From Methylotenera sp. (GTDB lineage Bacteria > Pseudomonadota > Gammaproteobacteria > Burkholderiales > Methylophilaceae), in assembly GCA_030682715.1 (NCBI GenBank), contig JAUXNQ010000037.1, positions 62,001 to 126,000 on the forward strand: 64,000 nt of DNA, in the 5' to 3' direction. The notes under the pieces were generated by a model, which was not told where the DNA came from, made no database searches, and worked only from the letters and a program-made list of their open reading frames with translations. The translations under genes and the position numbers were made by a program. This document shows positions 47,285 to 56,741 of this stretch, one piece after another; the first letter of the stretch is position 1, and the number at the start of each line of letters is the position of its first letter.

Positions 47285-48397
47285 CTAAGGTTGCGTTTGG
47301 CTAGTGAGCCATTGCCTACGCCAGAAAATCAATAACATTACTAAGGCAATACCACCCATTATTGCCAACGCCCACCAGAACCCATTATGCTCGGCTATCC
47401 ACGGCATATACTGAAAGTTCATGCCAAAAATACCAGCAATCAACGTGGCTGGCATAAACAGCATAGCCACCACCGTTAATGCCCGCAATTCCAGATTGAC
47501 ACGGTTACTGACGCCCGTCATGTAAATATCCATCAGCCCACCAAGCCCGTCACGAATCGACTCTAAAGACTCAATAAAGTTAACGGTGTGGTCATAGACA
47601 TCTCGCAAATAAGGGATGGTCGTTGCGCTAAAAAAACCACTTTCATTGCGCGTAAGGTGATTAATCACTTCTCTCAACGGCCAGACGACACGGCGTAACT
47701 CAATACTGGCACGCTTTAATTGATGAATACTGTGCAATTGCGTAATACTAGGTTTTGCTAACAAAGCATCTTCAAGCTGCTCGCTATCGTCGCTCATTTC
47801 TTCTAGTACGTTAAAGTATTTATCAACAATGCTATCCAGTAACGAATAAGCCAGATAATCGATACCAAGCGCTCGCATTGGTGAATGCTCAGCGCGCAAA
47901 CGTTCACGTACAGGCGCGAACGCACCAGTAGATCGCTCTTGAAAAGTAAGAAGGAAATTGCGCCCTAGCACCAAGCTAATTTGCTCTGAGCTAACAGACA
48001 TTGTGGCTTGTTCGTAATAAAAATAACGCGTTTCGAAAAACAAATAATCACTAAACTCATCAAGCTTAGGGCGTTGCTCGGTATTCAAAATATCTTCCAG
48101 CACCAATGGATGCAAGTTAAATACAAGGCCAATTTGCTTAATCAGTTCAACATCATGAATCCCATGTACATTTAACCACAATTTTTTTGAGGCATCAAAA
48201 TTTAGCCCCGCCAAGGCATCTACAGCAATCACTTGTTCTTGCAGGCCAGCTTCGTCGTAACTTATCAGCGTGAGTTTAGGCACACCTAAGCTTGCAATAT
48301 CCTCATCACTCTGCCCTACATAGACTAGCGAACCTGGCGGTAAGCCACTCTTTTTGGCATGCTGTTTTTTTCGTTTATTTAGGCGTGGCTTTTTCAT
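47285..48397 (-). CDS. corA: CorA-type magnesium/cobalt transporter
   Basis: A 370-aa inner-membrane Mg2+ channel. A soluble N-terminal domain (about 1-300) with LNVHGIHDVELIKQIGLVFNLHPLVLEDI leads to two C-terminal helices (about 310-330 and 345-362) with the diagnostic GMNF loop (IFGMNFQYMPW). A basic N-terminal tail (KKPRLNKRKKQHAKK) is an additional feature. The transporter works as a pentamer gated by cytoplasmic Mg2+. No partner gene is visible. Confidence 0.95.
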   Translation of the reverse strand: MKKPRLNKRKKQHAKKSGLPPGSLVYVGQSDEDIASLGVPKLTLISYDEAGLQEQVIAVDALAGLNFDASKKLWLNVHGIHDVELIKQIGLVFNLHPLVLEDILNTEQRPKLDEFSDYLFFETRYFYYEQATMSVSSEQISLVLGRNFLLTFQERSTGAFAPVRERLRAEHSPMRALGIDYLAYSLLDSIVDKYFNVLEEMSDDSEQLEDALLAKPSITQLHSIHQLKRASIELRRVVWPLREVINHLTRNESGFFSATTIPYLRDVYDHTVNFIESLESIRDGLGGLMDIYMTGVSNRVNLELRALTVVAMLFMPATLIAGIFGMNFQYMPWIAEHNGFWWALAIMGGIALVMLLIFWRRQWLTSQTQP

Positions 48398-48441
48398 CAG
48401 TCGCTATCTATGCAAAGTGAATACAGCTACCGTAACAAAAT

Positions 48442-49017
48442 TTAACCCTCATGACCAGCCTCATGGCTTTCACCAGTCGCAAAAAAATGGCCGCCTGCCA
48501 CATGGTGAATCGTGCGTAAATCAGGATACCCCTCAAAATGCCACCTACCATCCGAAAACACACGTTCATCCGCATAAGCCGCCACCACTTCGGCAACAAA
48601 TAAATCATAAGTGTTTTGAATATGCAGCTCTGGGATGATTTTACACTCCAACCATGCCACACAGCCTTGAAGCAATGGTGCGGTGATGTGCGTTGAAGCA
48701 AAAGCATCTAAACCATATTCGGTAAATTTATCCGCACCTTGTAAATCTCGCCCAGAGTTAGTGCCTACTTTTTGCACCACCTCAATTTGCGCAACACACG
48801 GCACATTAATCGCAAAAGTACCAGAGGCCTCAATCAACTCGCGGGTATAGGTATTTTTATCAATCACTACAGTGATTTTGGGTGGATCAAAATCTAGCGG
48901 TGTTACCCATGCCGCCGCCATAATGTTTTGTTTGCCATTGTGGGCAGAGGAAATGAGTACGGTGGGGCCGTGGTTTAGGAGGCGATAAGAGTTTTTAATC
49001 TCTACGAAACAGTTCAT
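48442..49017 (-). CDS. Flavin-reductase-like domain protein
   Basis: A 191-aa cytosolic protein of the flavin reductase (FMN-binding split-barrel) family. Signatures are NHGPTVLISSAHNGKQNIMAAAWVTPLDFDPPKI near the start, TYTRELIEASGTFAINVPC and the C-terminal RTIHHVAGGHFFATGE. Members provide reduced flavin or act as oxygenase subunits. It begins 3 bases after the end of the decayed serine protease gene but is transcribed in the same direction, so the two share the minus strand. Confidence 0.9.
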   Translation of the reverse strand: MNCFVEIKNSYRLLNHGPTVLISSAHNGKQNIMAAAWVTPLDFDPPKITVVIDKNTYTRELIEASGTFAINVPCVAQIEVVQKVGTNSGRDLQGADKFTEYGLDAFASTHITAPLLQGCVAWLECKIIPELHIQNTYDLFVAEVVAAYADERVFSDGRWHFEGYPDLRTIHHVAGGHFFATGESHEAGHEG

Positions 49018-49019
49018 CT

Positions 49020-49762
49020 TTAAAGCAAATTCAAGCTATGCAGAAAATTATTTATATATGTTTGCACTCGTAAACTATCCAGTGGCACTGCAAATGCTGT
49101 TGTTGTCTTATTACTAGCGAAATGTATTCCTATTACTTCACCAGTATCTGGTTTAAAAACGGGAGAACCACTAAGCCCACTTGTCGTTCGAATATCCAAA
49201 AGCAATCGCGTCACAACGCCACAACCAAATACTGGTGCTGTAGCTGATAGATATCCTTGCTGTAGCACAGGACCAAATCTGTAAAGCTCCTCATCAAAAA
49301 CTTTCCCATGATTAGCTTGGAGAAGCTGACTACCGTCAGCATATCCCAACATTGCTAAACTCTCCCCTAAACTAATTCTTCAGGGGAGCCAAATGTAACG
49401 GCTCTATCACCCAAAGAAACAAGCCCTGGCACATGAAGAAGCCCTATATCTTCATCTGGTGAGTTACAAGAACCAACGTCGCCTATCTTACAAAAATGCA
49501 GAGACCACCCATCAGGTTTAAGAGTAAGAAATTGCGCCAAGAAAGAATCATGCTCATATATATCACATGCTAATTTAGCTTTAATACTCTCTAGTACATG
49601 TCTATTTGTAACTATTAACTCAGGGCTTACTGCAAAGCCAGTTCCAATAATTTCGAAATGCGGTGCCGTTGGCTCCGCTTTATGCTGTTCTGAATCAACT
49701 CTCCTTAGGCCCAATGCACAGACGGAAAGTTGTAATTCTGAAATAGCTTTAGGATTAAGCAT
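49020..49762 (-). pseudogene. Trypsin-like serine peptidase gene broken by one frameshift
   Basis: Two reading frames together give a protein of about 245 aa. The N-terminal half (49367-49762) has the catalytic His in VTNRHVLESI and Asp in DEDIGLLHVPG and stops early at GSPEELV. The C-terminal half reads on in another frame (SLGESLAMLGYADGSQ) to the catalytic Ser in SGLSGSPVFK and ends near 49020. Adding one base near 49375 joins them. The shift sits inside a 7-bp inverted repeat (ctcccct at 49362-49368, aggggag at 49382-49388). There is no signal peptide. A real mutation and a sequencing error are both possible. Confidence 0.85.
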
Positions 49763-49803
49763 GCAGCTTACGTAGGACGCACTCGCTTACAGCGTTCCAT
49801 ATA

Positions 49804-49980
49804 TTATTGTTTGTGATTAACAACCGCATACTGTTGCAACTGATTTGTCGTTTTTGTTTCAGCCACCACATAAGGCGTACCATTTTGCTCTGCGAGTTTT
49901 TTGGCAGTTTGTGCGGCGCGGCGCAATGCTGTATCAGCGTCTTGTAGCTCTTTACTTGCTGGTGTTATTTCTTTGGGCAT
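49804..49980 (-). CDS. 58-aa protein coupled to the zeta-like kinase
   Basis: A small charged protein, MPKEITPASKELQDADTALR..., with a long N-terminal helix rich in Ala/Arg/Lys (residues 8-32, likely a helical partner-binding region) and the segment NGTPYVVAE, typical of small proteins found beside zeta-type kinases. Its ATG overlaps the zeta stop by one base (TAATG). That position, downstream of the toxin-like gene, is unlike the classic epsilon antitoxin, which precedes zeta. A role as neutralising partner is a plausible inference. It is too short for routine gene callers. Confidence 0.75.
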   Translation of the reverse strand: MPKEITPASKELQDADTALRRAAQTAKKLAEQNGTPYVVAETKTTNQLQQYAVVNHKQ

Positions 49981-50501
49981 TATTTCACCTCTGTTTCTAG
50001 CAAAATAGGTTGTGGATGTGAATTGTCATACAAAGCCCAAGAGTCCGCTAGTGCTTTATATAAACTATGAAAGTTATTAATACCTGTTTCAAATCTTCGG
50101 CGTATGGTCGTTTCAGGAATATTGTGCCCACCTGCAGCGACTCTGGCTGCAACGCGAGCAATGGCAAACTCAGCGCTTGGTAAGCTCAGAAAAACAAGAG
50201 CAATATGATAGCCACGTTTTTTCCAGTCCATTATGTGCTTTGCATATACTTTACCTGAAAGTGTAGTTTCAAAAGCAAAGCTATTACCTGCTTTTACATT
50301 ATCGGCAATCTCATGAAGCATTAAGCGCGCTGCTTTAATTGCAGCAGTCTCTGGAGCAAAAGGCGCTAATCCAGCAGCAATCAAATCTGCATTAATAAAA
50401 ATTGGGCAATTCGCTTCATTAGGTAAAAACTCGCGGGCAAACGTGGTCTTACCTGCGCCGTTTGGCCCTGCAATAATGATAATCTTTTTGCCCGTTTGCA
50501 T
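49980..50501 (-). CDS. Zeta-toxin-like P-loop kinase
   Basis: A 173-aa kinase of the zeta-toxin family, known for phosphorylating UDP-N-acetylglucosamine. Walker A is GPNGAGKTT (G12-T20), followed by the family's FINADLIAAGLAPFAPE, SFAFETTLSG and IRRRFETGINNF motifs. I start at ATG 50501, which overlaps the glnS stop by one base (TAATG); a TTG at 50513 would add four residues (MAKI). The three genes glnS, zeta and the 58-aa protein are thus coupled by TAATG junctions. No epsilon antitoxin is seen. A housekeeping kinase rather than a toxin is a real alternative. Confidence 0.88.
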   Translation of the reverse strand: MQTGKKIIIIAGPNGAGKTTFAREFLPNEANCPIFINADLIAAGLAPFAPETAAIKAARLMLHEIADNVKAGNSFAFETTLSGKVYAKHIMDWKKRGYHIALVFLSLPSAEFAIARVAARVAAGGHNIPETTIRRRFETGINNFHSLYKALADSWALYDNSHPQPILLETEVK

Positions 50502-52285
50502 TATTTTTGCCAAGCATCCCGCAATGTCACAGTGCGATTAAACACAGGCTTACCCGCCACACTGTCTTTCTTATCTGCCACAAAATAACCATGACGTTCA
50601 AACTGGAAGCTTTCTTCTGGTTTTGCGTCTTTCAGGCTTAGCTCTAACTGCGTGGTAATCACTTGCACAGAGTCTTGATTGATATCATCTAAGAAATCAC
50701 GCTCACGACCATCTTCATGTTTCCCTTCGCCAGGGTGTGCTTCTTTAAATAAGCGGTCATATAGACGTACTTCAGCTTCGTAAGCATGGGCAACGCTTAC
50801 CCAGTGAATATTGCCTTTTACTTTTACCGAGTCAGAGCCTGGGGTACCTGATTTAGTATCTGGCAGATATTCGCAATGCACCACAGTGACGTTGCCATCA
50901 GCATCTTTTTCGCAGCCTGTGCATTTCACAACATAGCCGTAACGCAGGCGCACCATGCCATCTGGCGTTAACCTAAAGAAACCTTTGCTTGGTACTTCCA
51001 TAAAGTCTTCACGTTCAATCCAAAGTTCTTTGGTGAGTTGTACCGTGCGCTTACCCAACTCTGGTTTGAGTGGATGGTTAGGCGCAAAGCAGTCTTCGCT
51101 TTGGTCTGCTGGGTAGTTATCAATCACCAGTTTGATTGGGTCTAACACGGCAATACGGCGCTCTGCATCCACGTTTAACACTTCGCGCATGCAGTCTTCA
51201 AGAATCGTGTATTCAATCCATGAATCTGCCTTGCTTACGCCAATACGGTCGGTAAACAATTTAAAGCCTGCTGGCGTATAGCCACGGCGGCGTGCACCCG
51301 CTAGCGTTGGTAAGCGTGGATCATCCCAGCCGCTGACATGTTTTTCTTCTACTAATTGAATCAATTTACGTTTTGAAAGCACCACGTAGGTGAGGTTTAA
51401 ACGCGCAAATTCGTATTGTTTTGGTAACGGATGTGCTAAAAGACCAGCTTCTGCTAAGCGCTCTAACAGCCAATCGTAAAATGGACGTTGGTCTTCAAAC
51501 TCCAGTGTACAAATAGAATGGGTAATGCGCTCTAGTGCATCTTCAATTGGGTGGGCAAATGTGTACATTGGGTAAATACACCATTTGTCACCAGTATTAT
51601 GGTGATGCGCACGTCTGACGCGGTAAATCGCGGGGTCGCGCATATTGATGTTAGGCGATGCCATGTCGATTTTAGCGCGTAGCACCATGCTGCCATCGGC
51701 ATGTTTACCATCACGCATTTCACGGAAGCGTGCCAAATTGTCGGCAACGCTACGGCTACGATAAGGTGAATCTTTACCTGCTTCGGTTAACGTGCCGCGA
51801 TTAATGCGCATCTCGTCTGCACTTTGCTCATCTACATAAGCATGACCAGTTTCAATTAGGCTTTCAGCCGCGCGGTACATTAAATCAAAATAGTTGCTGG
51901 CAAAGTATAAGTTGGTTTCGTTAGTATTATCCCAACCAAATCCTAACCATTGCACTGCGTCTGAAATACTATCTACGTACTCTTGGCTTTCTTTCTCTGG
52001 ATTGGTGTCATCAAAACGCAAATGACAAATACCGTCAAAATCACGGGCTAAGCCAAAGTTTAAGAAAATAGACTTCGCATGCCCAATATGCAAATAGCCA
52101 TTAGGCTCTGGCGGAAAGCGCGTGCGGATTTTAGCAACATCGACAACACCCGTGTCTTGATGTGCCGCATCGCCTGGGCTACCTGCCCATTTTTTGGTGG
52201 CGTATTTATTTTGAGAGAGGTCTTTTTCAATAATCGCGCGGATAAAGTTAGAGCCAGCAGGAATCGGTGTTTTTTCAGATGACAT
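50501..52285 (-). CDS. glnS: Glutaminyl-tRNA synthetase
   Basis: GlnS charges tRNA-Gln. At 594 aa it is longer than the 554-aa E. coli enzyme because of an extended N-terminus and a C-terminal stretch. Class I signatures are HIGH (PNGYLHIGHAKS) and the KMSKS-like VVLSKRKLI. The conserved FDDTNPEKE and GWDDPRLPTL are present. Presence of GlnS implies direct charging rather than the GatCAB route for glutamine. It leads the glnS-zeta-small-gene chain. Confidence 0.97.
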   Translation of the reverse strand: MSSEKTPIPAGSNFIRAIIEKDLSQNKYATKKWAGSPGDAAHQDTGVVDVAKIRTRFPPEPNGYLHIGHAKSIFLNFGLARDFDGICHLRFDDTNPEKESQEYVDSISDAVQWLGFGWDNTNETNLYFASNYFDLMYRAAESLIETGHAYVDEQSADEMRINRGTLTEAGKDSPYRSRSVADNLARFREMRDGKHADGSMVLRAKIDMASPNINMRDPAIYRVRRAHHHNTGDKWCIYPMYTFAHPIEDALERITHSICTLEFEDQRPFYDWLLERLAEAGLLAHPLPKQYEFARLNLTYVVLSKRKLIQLVEEKHVSGWDDPRLPTLAGARRRGYTPAGFKLFTDRIGVSKADSWIEYTILEDCMREVLNVDAERRIAVLDPIKLVIDNYPADQSEDCFAPNHPLKPELGKRTVQLTKELWIEREDFMEVPSKGFFRLTPDGMVRLRYGYVVKCTGCEKDADGNVTVVHCEYLPDTKSGTPGSDSVKVKGNIHWVSVAHAYEAEVRLYDRLFKEAHPGEGKHEDGRERDFLDDINQDSVQVITTQLELSLKDAKPEESFQFERHGYFVADKKDSVAGKPVFNRTVTLRDAWQK

Positions 52286-52477
52286 AGCAACAAATTCAAT
52301 TTAAGTTGTCGCTATTTTACACCAGCTTACTCGCTTGTATGAGTACCTGTAGAAATTGATTCGATGCGACTCAATCCAAACGATATACTCCACATTAATC
52401 CTAACGAATTATTGAATAAATCAGCGTGAGATATCGTCAAACGAAGCTTATCAACATGCCTATGCTAAACTTAGCCC

Positions 52478-53479
52478 ATGATGAACAGCTTAACTTTCCC
52501 CATATTAAAATTGCTCGCAGATGGTAAATTTCACTCGGGCGAGGCCATTGCGCAACATTTTAATGTAAGCCGCGCCACGGTTTGGAACGCCATACAACAT
52601 GCAGAAAGCTTGGGCATAGAGGTTTTTTCAGTGCGGGGCCGAGGCTACAAATTGCCACAAACGCTCACGCTGATAGACAAGCAATCTATTGTAAACAAGA
52701 TGAGCCCACAACTTAATTGGCTTAATGTAGAAGTGTTTGACACCCTGCCTTCCACCAACAGTTACTTGATGCAAAATATGGGCGCAAAAACGCACGGCAC
52801 ATGCGTCGTCACCAATTTACAAACCAGTGGTCGCGGCAGACGTGGCCGCGAGTGGCAAGCCAGCCTAGGCGCAAGTTTAACTTTCTCGCTTTTATGGCGC
52901 TTTCAGTGTGGGGCTGCTGCACTCTCTGGCCTAAGCCTTGCGGTAGGTGTGGCGCTCATCCGTAGCTTGCATGAGCTAGGCGCAACCGAGGCTAAGCTTA
53001 AATGGCCTAATGACATATTGATCAATCAGAAAAAACTGGCAGGCATATTAATTGAGCTACAAGGCGACATGGAAGGCCCCAGCACCGCGGTGATTGGCAT
53101 AGGCATTAATTTGCAATTACCCGAGAGCGTGTTACAAAAAATAGACCAGCCAGCCACCGATTTACACCAAACATTAGCACACACCATCAACCCTAACGCA
53201 CTGATGGCAACGCTACTAAAACATCTAGTAGATGTGCTGTTAACATTTGAGAAAACTGGTTTTGACGAACTGCGTGACGAGTGGACCGCGCATCATGCTT
53301 ACCACCAACAGCCTGTACGTATGCTGATGCCTAATGGCAGCGAAGTCGCTGGTGTTGTACAAGCGATTAGCGAGAACGGCTCACTGATGGTAGAAACAAC
53401 CAATGGCGTGCAAAAATTTATGTCGGGTGAAATTAGCTTGCGCAGTGCCAACACCGATGCTGGTACTACGCAAGCCTGA
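52478..53479 (+). CDS. birA: Biotin operon repressor / biotin-[acetyl-CoA carboxylase] ligase
   Basis: BirA attaches biotin to AccB and may repress biotin genes. The 333-aa protein has an N-terminal winged-helix domain (about 5-65: FNVSRATVWNAIQHAESLG), the ligase domain with GRGRRGREWQ and KWPNDILINQKKLAGILIE, and a C-terminal SH3-like domain. ATG ATG at 52478/52481 gives two equivalent starts. Elsewhere in Betaproteobacteria birA is directly followed by coaX and a SPOR gene; here a TonB receptor gene on the opposite strand intervenes. Confidence 0.96.
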   Translation: MMNSLTFPILKLLADGKFHSGEAIAQHFNVSRATVWNAIQHAESLGIEVFSVRGRGYKLPQTLTLIDKQSIVNKMSPQLNWLNVEVFDTLPSTNSYLMQNMGAKTHGTCVVTNLQTSGRGRRGREWQASLGASLTFSLLWRFQCGAAALSGLSLAVGVALIRSLHELGATEAKLKWPNDILINQKKLAGILIELQGDMEGPSTAVIGIGINLQLPESVLQKIDQPATDLHQTLAHTINPNALMATLLKHLVDVLLTFEKTGFDELRDEWTAHHAYHQQPVRMLMPNGSEVAGVVQAISENGSLMVETTNGVQKFMSGEISLRSANTDAGTTQA

Positions 53480-53494
53480 ACAACTATTACTTAA

Positions 53495-55798
53495 CTAATA
53501 TTTAAGTGTAAGCCCTACGTTCACAGAACGACCCATGCCAGGCACTTGTGTACCATGTAGTACACCTGTTCCCATTGTTGCACCTTGCCCGAGATATGCA
53601 CCGCCTAGTGGGTCAAAATAGAACTTATCAAAGATATTTTCCACGCCAAGGTCTAGGCGTGCATGCTTCCAGTCATAACTAGTATAAAAGTTCAGCAATG
53701 CAAAACCTGATGTTTTTAATTCTTTACGTATCGCTTGAACATCGTCTTTACTATCCACTAATTTCGCTTGAATCTTGTTAGACCATTGACCAAACTGATG
53801 CTCTACAGACAAAGTCGCATTGAGCGGCATGATGTTATACAGGTCATCACCTGACTTATTGTTCTTACCACGCAAATAACTTAAAGTACCTGTTGCATCA
53901 AACCTACCTATGCCAGTGTTCTGCGCCAAAAGCATTTTTCCTGACACATCCACACCATAAATTCTTGCAGATTGATTGCCCAGACTTAGACTCACAAAAC
54001 CATCGGTGTTACCCATCATATCTGCACGACTTGGACATGTCCTCCCAACCTCAGCGCAAGCCACTGCATCGATATAATCACTCACATAAGCAAAATGCGG
54101 TGTTACCTTTAAATGCCAATGCTGCTGAGCTGCATCATGCCAATTGCCTGAAGCGCTTAATTTATGAGCAGTTTCTGGTTTTAAATTCAAATTACCCACA
54201 TAGCCATTACCATCGCCATACAGGTTATTCATGTTCATGACCATGGCGTTAGTATTCGACCAAGCAAAGCGCTCATACACATTTGGCGAGCGAGTCTTCA
54301 TTGCATAGCCCGCCTCAAAGGTTTTTTCTGCATCTGGTGTAAACCGAGCCAGTGCGGTTACATCAATATTATTATCAGTTTTTGAACGGTCTGCCGCATT
54401 AAATGCATCGGCAGCAGGCTTGTACCCTGGCATTGTCATCATGCCCATTGGAATCGTAACTGCGTTGTTGTATCCGACCACATCGCCAGCGTCCATTCTC
54501 ACTGTGCTACTGCGCAAACCTAGTTGAGAGAACCACTGCGCGCTCCATTTTGCATCCCACTCAACGAATACATCATATTTATCACGCTCACCTTTATTGA
54601 TATTCAAAAAAGCATTTGGTCCCATCATCGTATTCGTACCTACGGTTGATGGACTCTGAGATGGATCCCACCAGTCATTCAAACGATAACGCTGATACTC
54701 CGCGCCAACACGCAAGGTATCGCGATATGAAAGATTAATATCACCTTTTACAGTAACACCAGTAGTTTTACCCTCGGTATCCATTGGCATACCTGGAATA
54801 TTATATGGGCTCATCATACTGTCTCTGTACCAATATTGCTTATCGTCACCAAACTGCATGCTATGACGCGTTCTTTCATGGTACGCACGCGCTTCCAACT
54901 TACCCCAGCCATATTTACCTTTGTAGCTCAGGTTATATTGCTCGGCATCATTACCTGTCATATCCATACGCTGATTTACAAAACCTTGATATGGAATATC
55001 CTGCAAACCTAATTTAAACTCAAGCAAGTGATTTTCATGTTGCAGGCCAAAAGCTAAAGCATGATTACGTGACTCATAAGCAGTTGACCCGACCTCATCG
55101 CCACTTAACCAGCCTCTTAACACAGCAGATTGCCCAGCAGGTTTAAACTTGCCACCCGCTTTATAGTTATTGGCCTCCACTGTTGAACCTGTATAACGCA
55201 TATAGGCTTGATCATTAGCAACACTGGTAGAAATATTTACACCACGTGCAGCATTATTACTACGATAAAAAGTATTGATTTTGCCTTCTACCAACAACCC
55301 ATGCCCAGCTTCTGCAAACTCAGGAGACTTAGAATCCACCTTTATCGCGCCTGCAATACTATCTCCACCCATACTCACTGGGGTAATCCCTGCAAGCACT
55401 TCTATTGCAGCCACATTAGCAGGATCAATATATGAAAGTGCTGGGTTCATATGATTAGCACAACTGGAAATCAAATCCATCCCATCCACTTTGATACGAA
55501 TACGGTCATCAGCTAATCCATGAATGACAGGCAAACTAGAAACGCCACCAGCACGATACAAGCTCACGCCAGGTTCATTAGCCAACAAAGAGGCCGTATC
55601 ACTGGTATTCACTGAGTCGGCTGGTTCATTTGCCAACTTCTCAGCGACAACATCAACACTTGGCAAGTCCAAATGTTCCGCATATGCGGCCATTGGAGAA
55701 ATACCAAGTAAACAAGACGTTAAAACACTGGGTACAAAAACACTTGGTGTTAAAATAGCGTCAATAATCGTTTTTTTCTTTAATGCAAACTGCTTCAT
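53495..55798 (-). CDS. TonB-dependent receptor, methionine-rich, OprC/NosA-like (copper?)
   Basis: A 767-aa outer-membrane receptor with a signal peptide (ending AYA, about residue 40), a plug (about 60-165) and a barrel ending GRSVNVGLTLKY. The plug contains SSCANHMNPALSYIDPANV, resembling OprC/NosA copper receptors, and the barrel has unusual Met clusters (MMSPYNIPGMPMD, IPMGMMTMPGY, AMVMNMNNLY). Copper or another soft metal is therefore a fair guess, not proven. The gene is inserted in reverse between birA and coaX, with 15 bases to birA and about 90 to coaX. Confidence 0.88.
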   Translation of the reverse strand: MKQFALKKKTIIDAILTPSVFVPSVLTSCLLGISPMAAYAEHLDLPSVDVVAEKLANEPADSVNTSDTASLLANEPGVSLYRAGGVSSLPVIHGLADDRIRIKVDGMDLISSCANHMNPALSYIDPANVAAIEVLAGITPVSMGGDSIAGAIKVDSKSPEFAEAGHGLLVEGKINTFYRSNNAARGVNISTSVANDQAYMRYTGSTVEANNYKAGGKFKPAGQSAVLRGWLSGDEVGSTAYESRNHALAFGLQHENHLLEFKLGLQDIPYQGFVNQRMDMTGNDAEQYNLSYKGKYGWGKLEARAYHERTRHSMQFGDDKQYWYRDSMMSPYNIPGMPMDTEGKTTGVTVKGDINLSYRDTLRVGAEYQRYRLNDWWDPSQSPSTVGTNTMMGPNAFLNINKGERDKYDVFVEWDAKWSAQWFSQLGLRSSTVRMDAGDVVGYNNAVTIPMGMMTMPGYKPAADAFNAADRSKTDNNIDVTALARFTPDAEKTFEAGYAMKTRSPNVYERFAWSNTNAMVMNMNNLYGDGNGYVGNLNLKPETAHKLSASGNWHDAAQQHWHLKVTPHFAYVSDYIDAVACAEVGRTCPSRADMMGNTDGFVSLSLGNQSARIYGVDVSGKMLLAQNTGIGRFDATGTLSYLRGKNNKSGDDLYNIMPLNATLSVEHQFGQWSNKIQAKLVDSKDDVQAIRKELKTSGFALLNFYTSYDWKHARLDLGVENIFDKFYFDPLGGAYLGQGATMGTGVLHGTQVPGMGRSVNVGLTLKY

Positions 55799-55887
55799 AA
55801 CCGCGCCCCTATTGATGAACTGCGCGAATTATACGCTTTGGGCAATTGACTGGAATGTGGCATATTGTCGCACCCGCGTGGATACTA

Positions 55888-56730
55888 ATGGTTTTAACAA
55901 TTGATGCTGGTAATACAAAAACAAAATGGGCTTTGTTTGATGATGACGGGAAAATCAGTCATCAAGGCTCATGCCTAAATGCACATATCTCCACGGCCAA
56001 CGTACTGCCTAACTCGCTAACGTGTGACCAAATTGTGATTTCTAATGTTGCAGGTGAAGCCCATGCTAAACAACTGCAACATCTCATCTCTCTTTATGAA
56101 GCGACAACACACTGGCTTACAGCAAGCGAACAATTAGGCTATGTCATTAACAACTACACTATCCCAAAATCACTAGGCAGTGATCGCTGGGCTGCGCTAA
56201 TCGCCACATGGTATATGCAACATAAAACATGCGTAGTGGTAAATGCAGGCACGGCAACCACAATAGATGCAATCGTGAGCACTCAAATTGACGGCGAAAC
56301 TTTTGGCGTGTTTATTGGCGGCATGATCTTACCAGGCATAGACCTGATGCAACAAAGTTTAGGCGTTGCCACAGCGCAATTGCCTAAAATAAAAACAGAA
56401 ACCTCTACTAACCCACAAACTACTGATAGCCCACAATCTAGCGTTAACCCCTTTGCCACCAACACTACCAATGCAATCTACAGCGGCGCGATGAATGCGA
56501 CATTAGGTGCAATTCAGCAAATGAGTCAGGCTGTTGAACAACAATACAGGCAAACACCTGAACTCATCATCAGTGGCGGGAACGCTAGAGTGATAGAGCA
56601 ACATCTTACAAACGAAAACTCACCAGACATCGCTACTCATCAGGCAAAAAAACCTGTTACGATTACTGAAAATTTAGTATTGCAAGGCTTGTACTTATTC
56701 ACAAAGCTTGCAGTTAAACAAACCTCATAA
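55888..56730 (+). CDS. coaX: Type III pantothenate kinase
   Basis: CoaX phosphorylates pantothenate in the first step of CoA synthesis. From the ATG at 55888 it reads MVLTIDAGNTKTKWALFDDD, the phosphate-binding DAGNTKTK of the type III family, and continues with the NAGTATTIDAI and ISGGNARVIEQ motifs. The 280-aa length fits. An upstream ATG (55846) in the same frame lacks support. A Thr/Asn-rich insert (about 170-195) is unusual but lies in a variable loop. It precedes the SPOR gene by 11 bases. Confidence 0.94.
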   Translation: MVLTIDAGNTKTKWALFDDDGKISHQGSCLNAHISTANVLPNSLTCDQIVISNVAGEAHAKQLQHLISLYEATTHWLTASEQLGYVINNYTIPKSLGSDRWAALIATWYMQHKTCVVVNAGTATTIDAIVSTQIDGETFGVFIGGMILPGIDLMQQSLGVATAQLPKIKTETSTNPQTTDSPQSSVNPFATNTTNAIYSGAMNATLGAIQQMSQAVEQQYRQTPELIISGGNARVIEQHLTNENSPDIATHQAKKPVTITENLVLQGLYLFTKLAVKQTS

Positions 56731-56741
56731 AGCACATCGTC

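Noticed and set aside
49980-50501. Canonical epsilon-zeta toxin-antitoxin system
   Set aside because: The small partner is downstream, not upstream, and does not resemble epsilon. I therefore report only a zeta-like kinase with a candidate partner.
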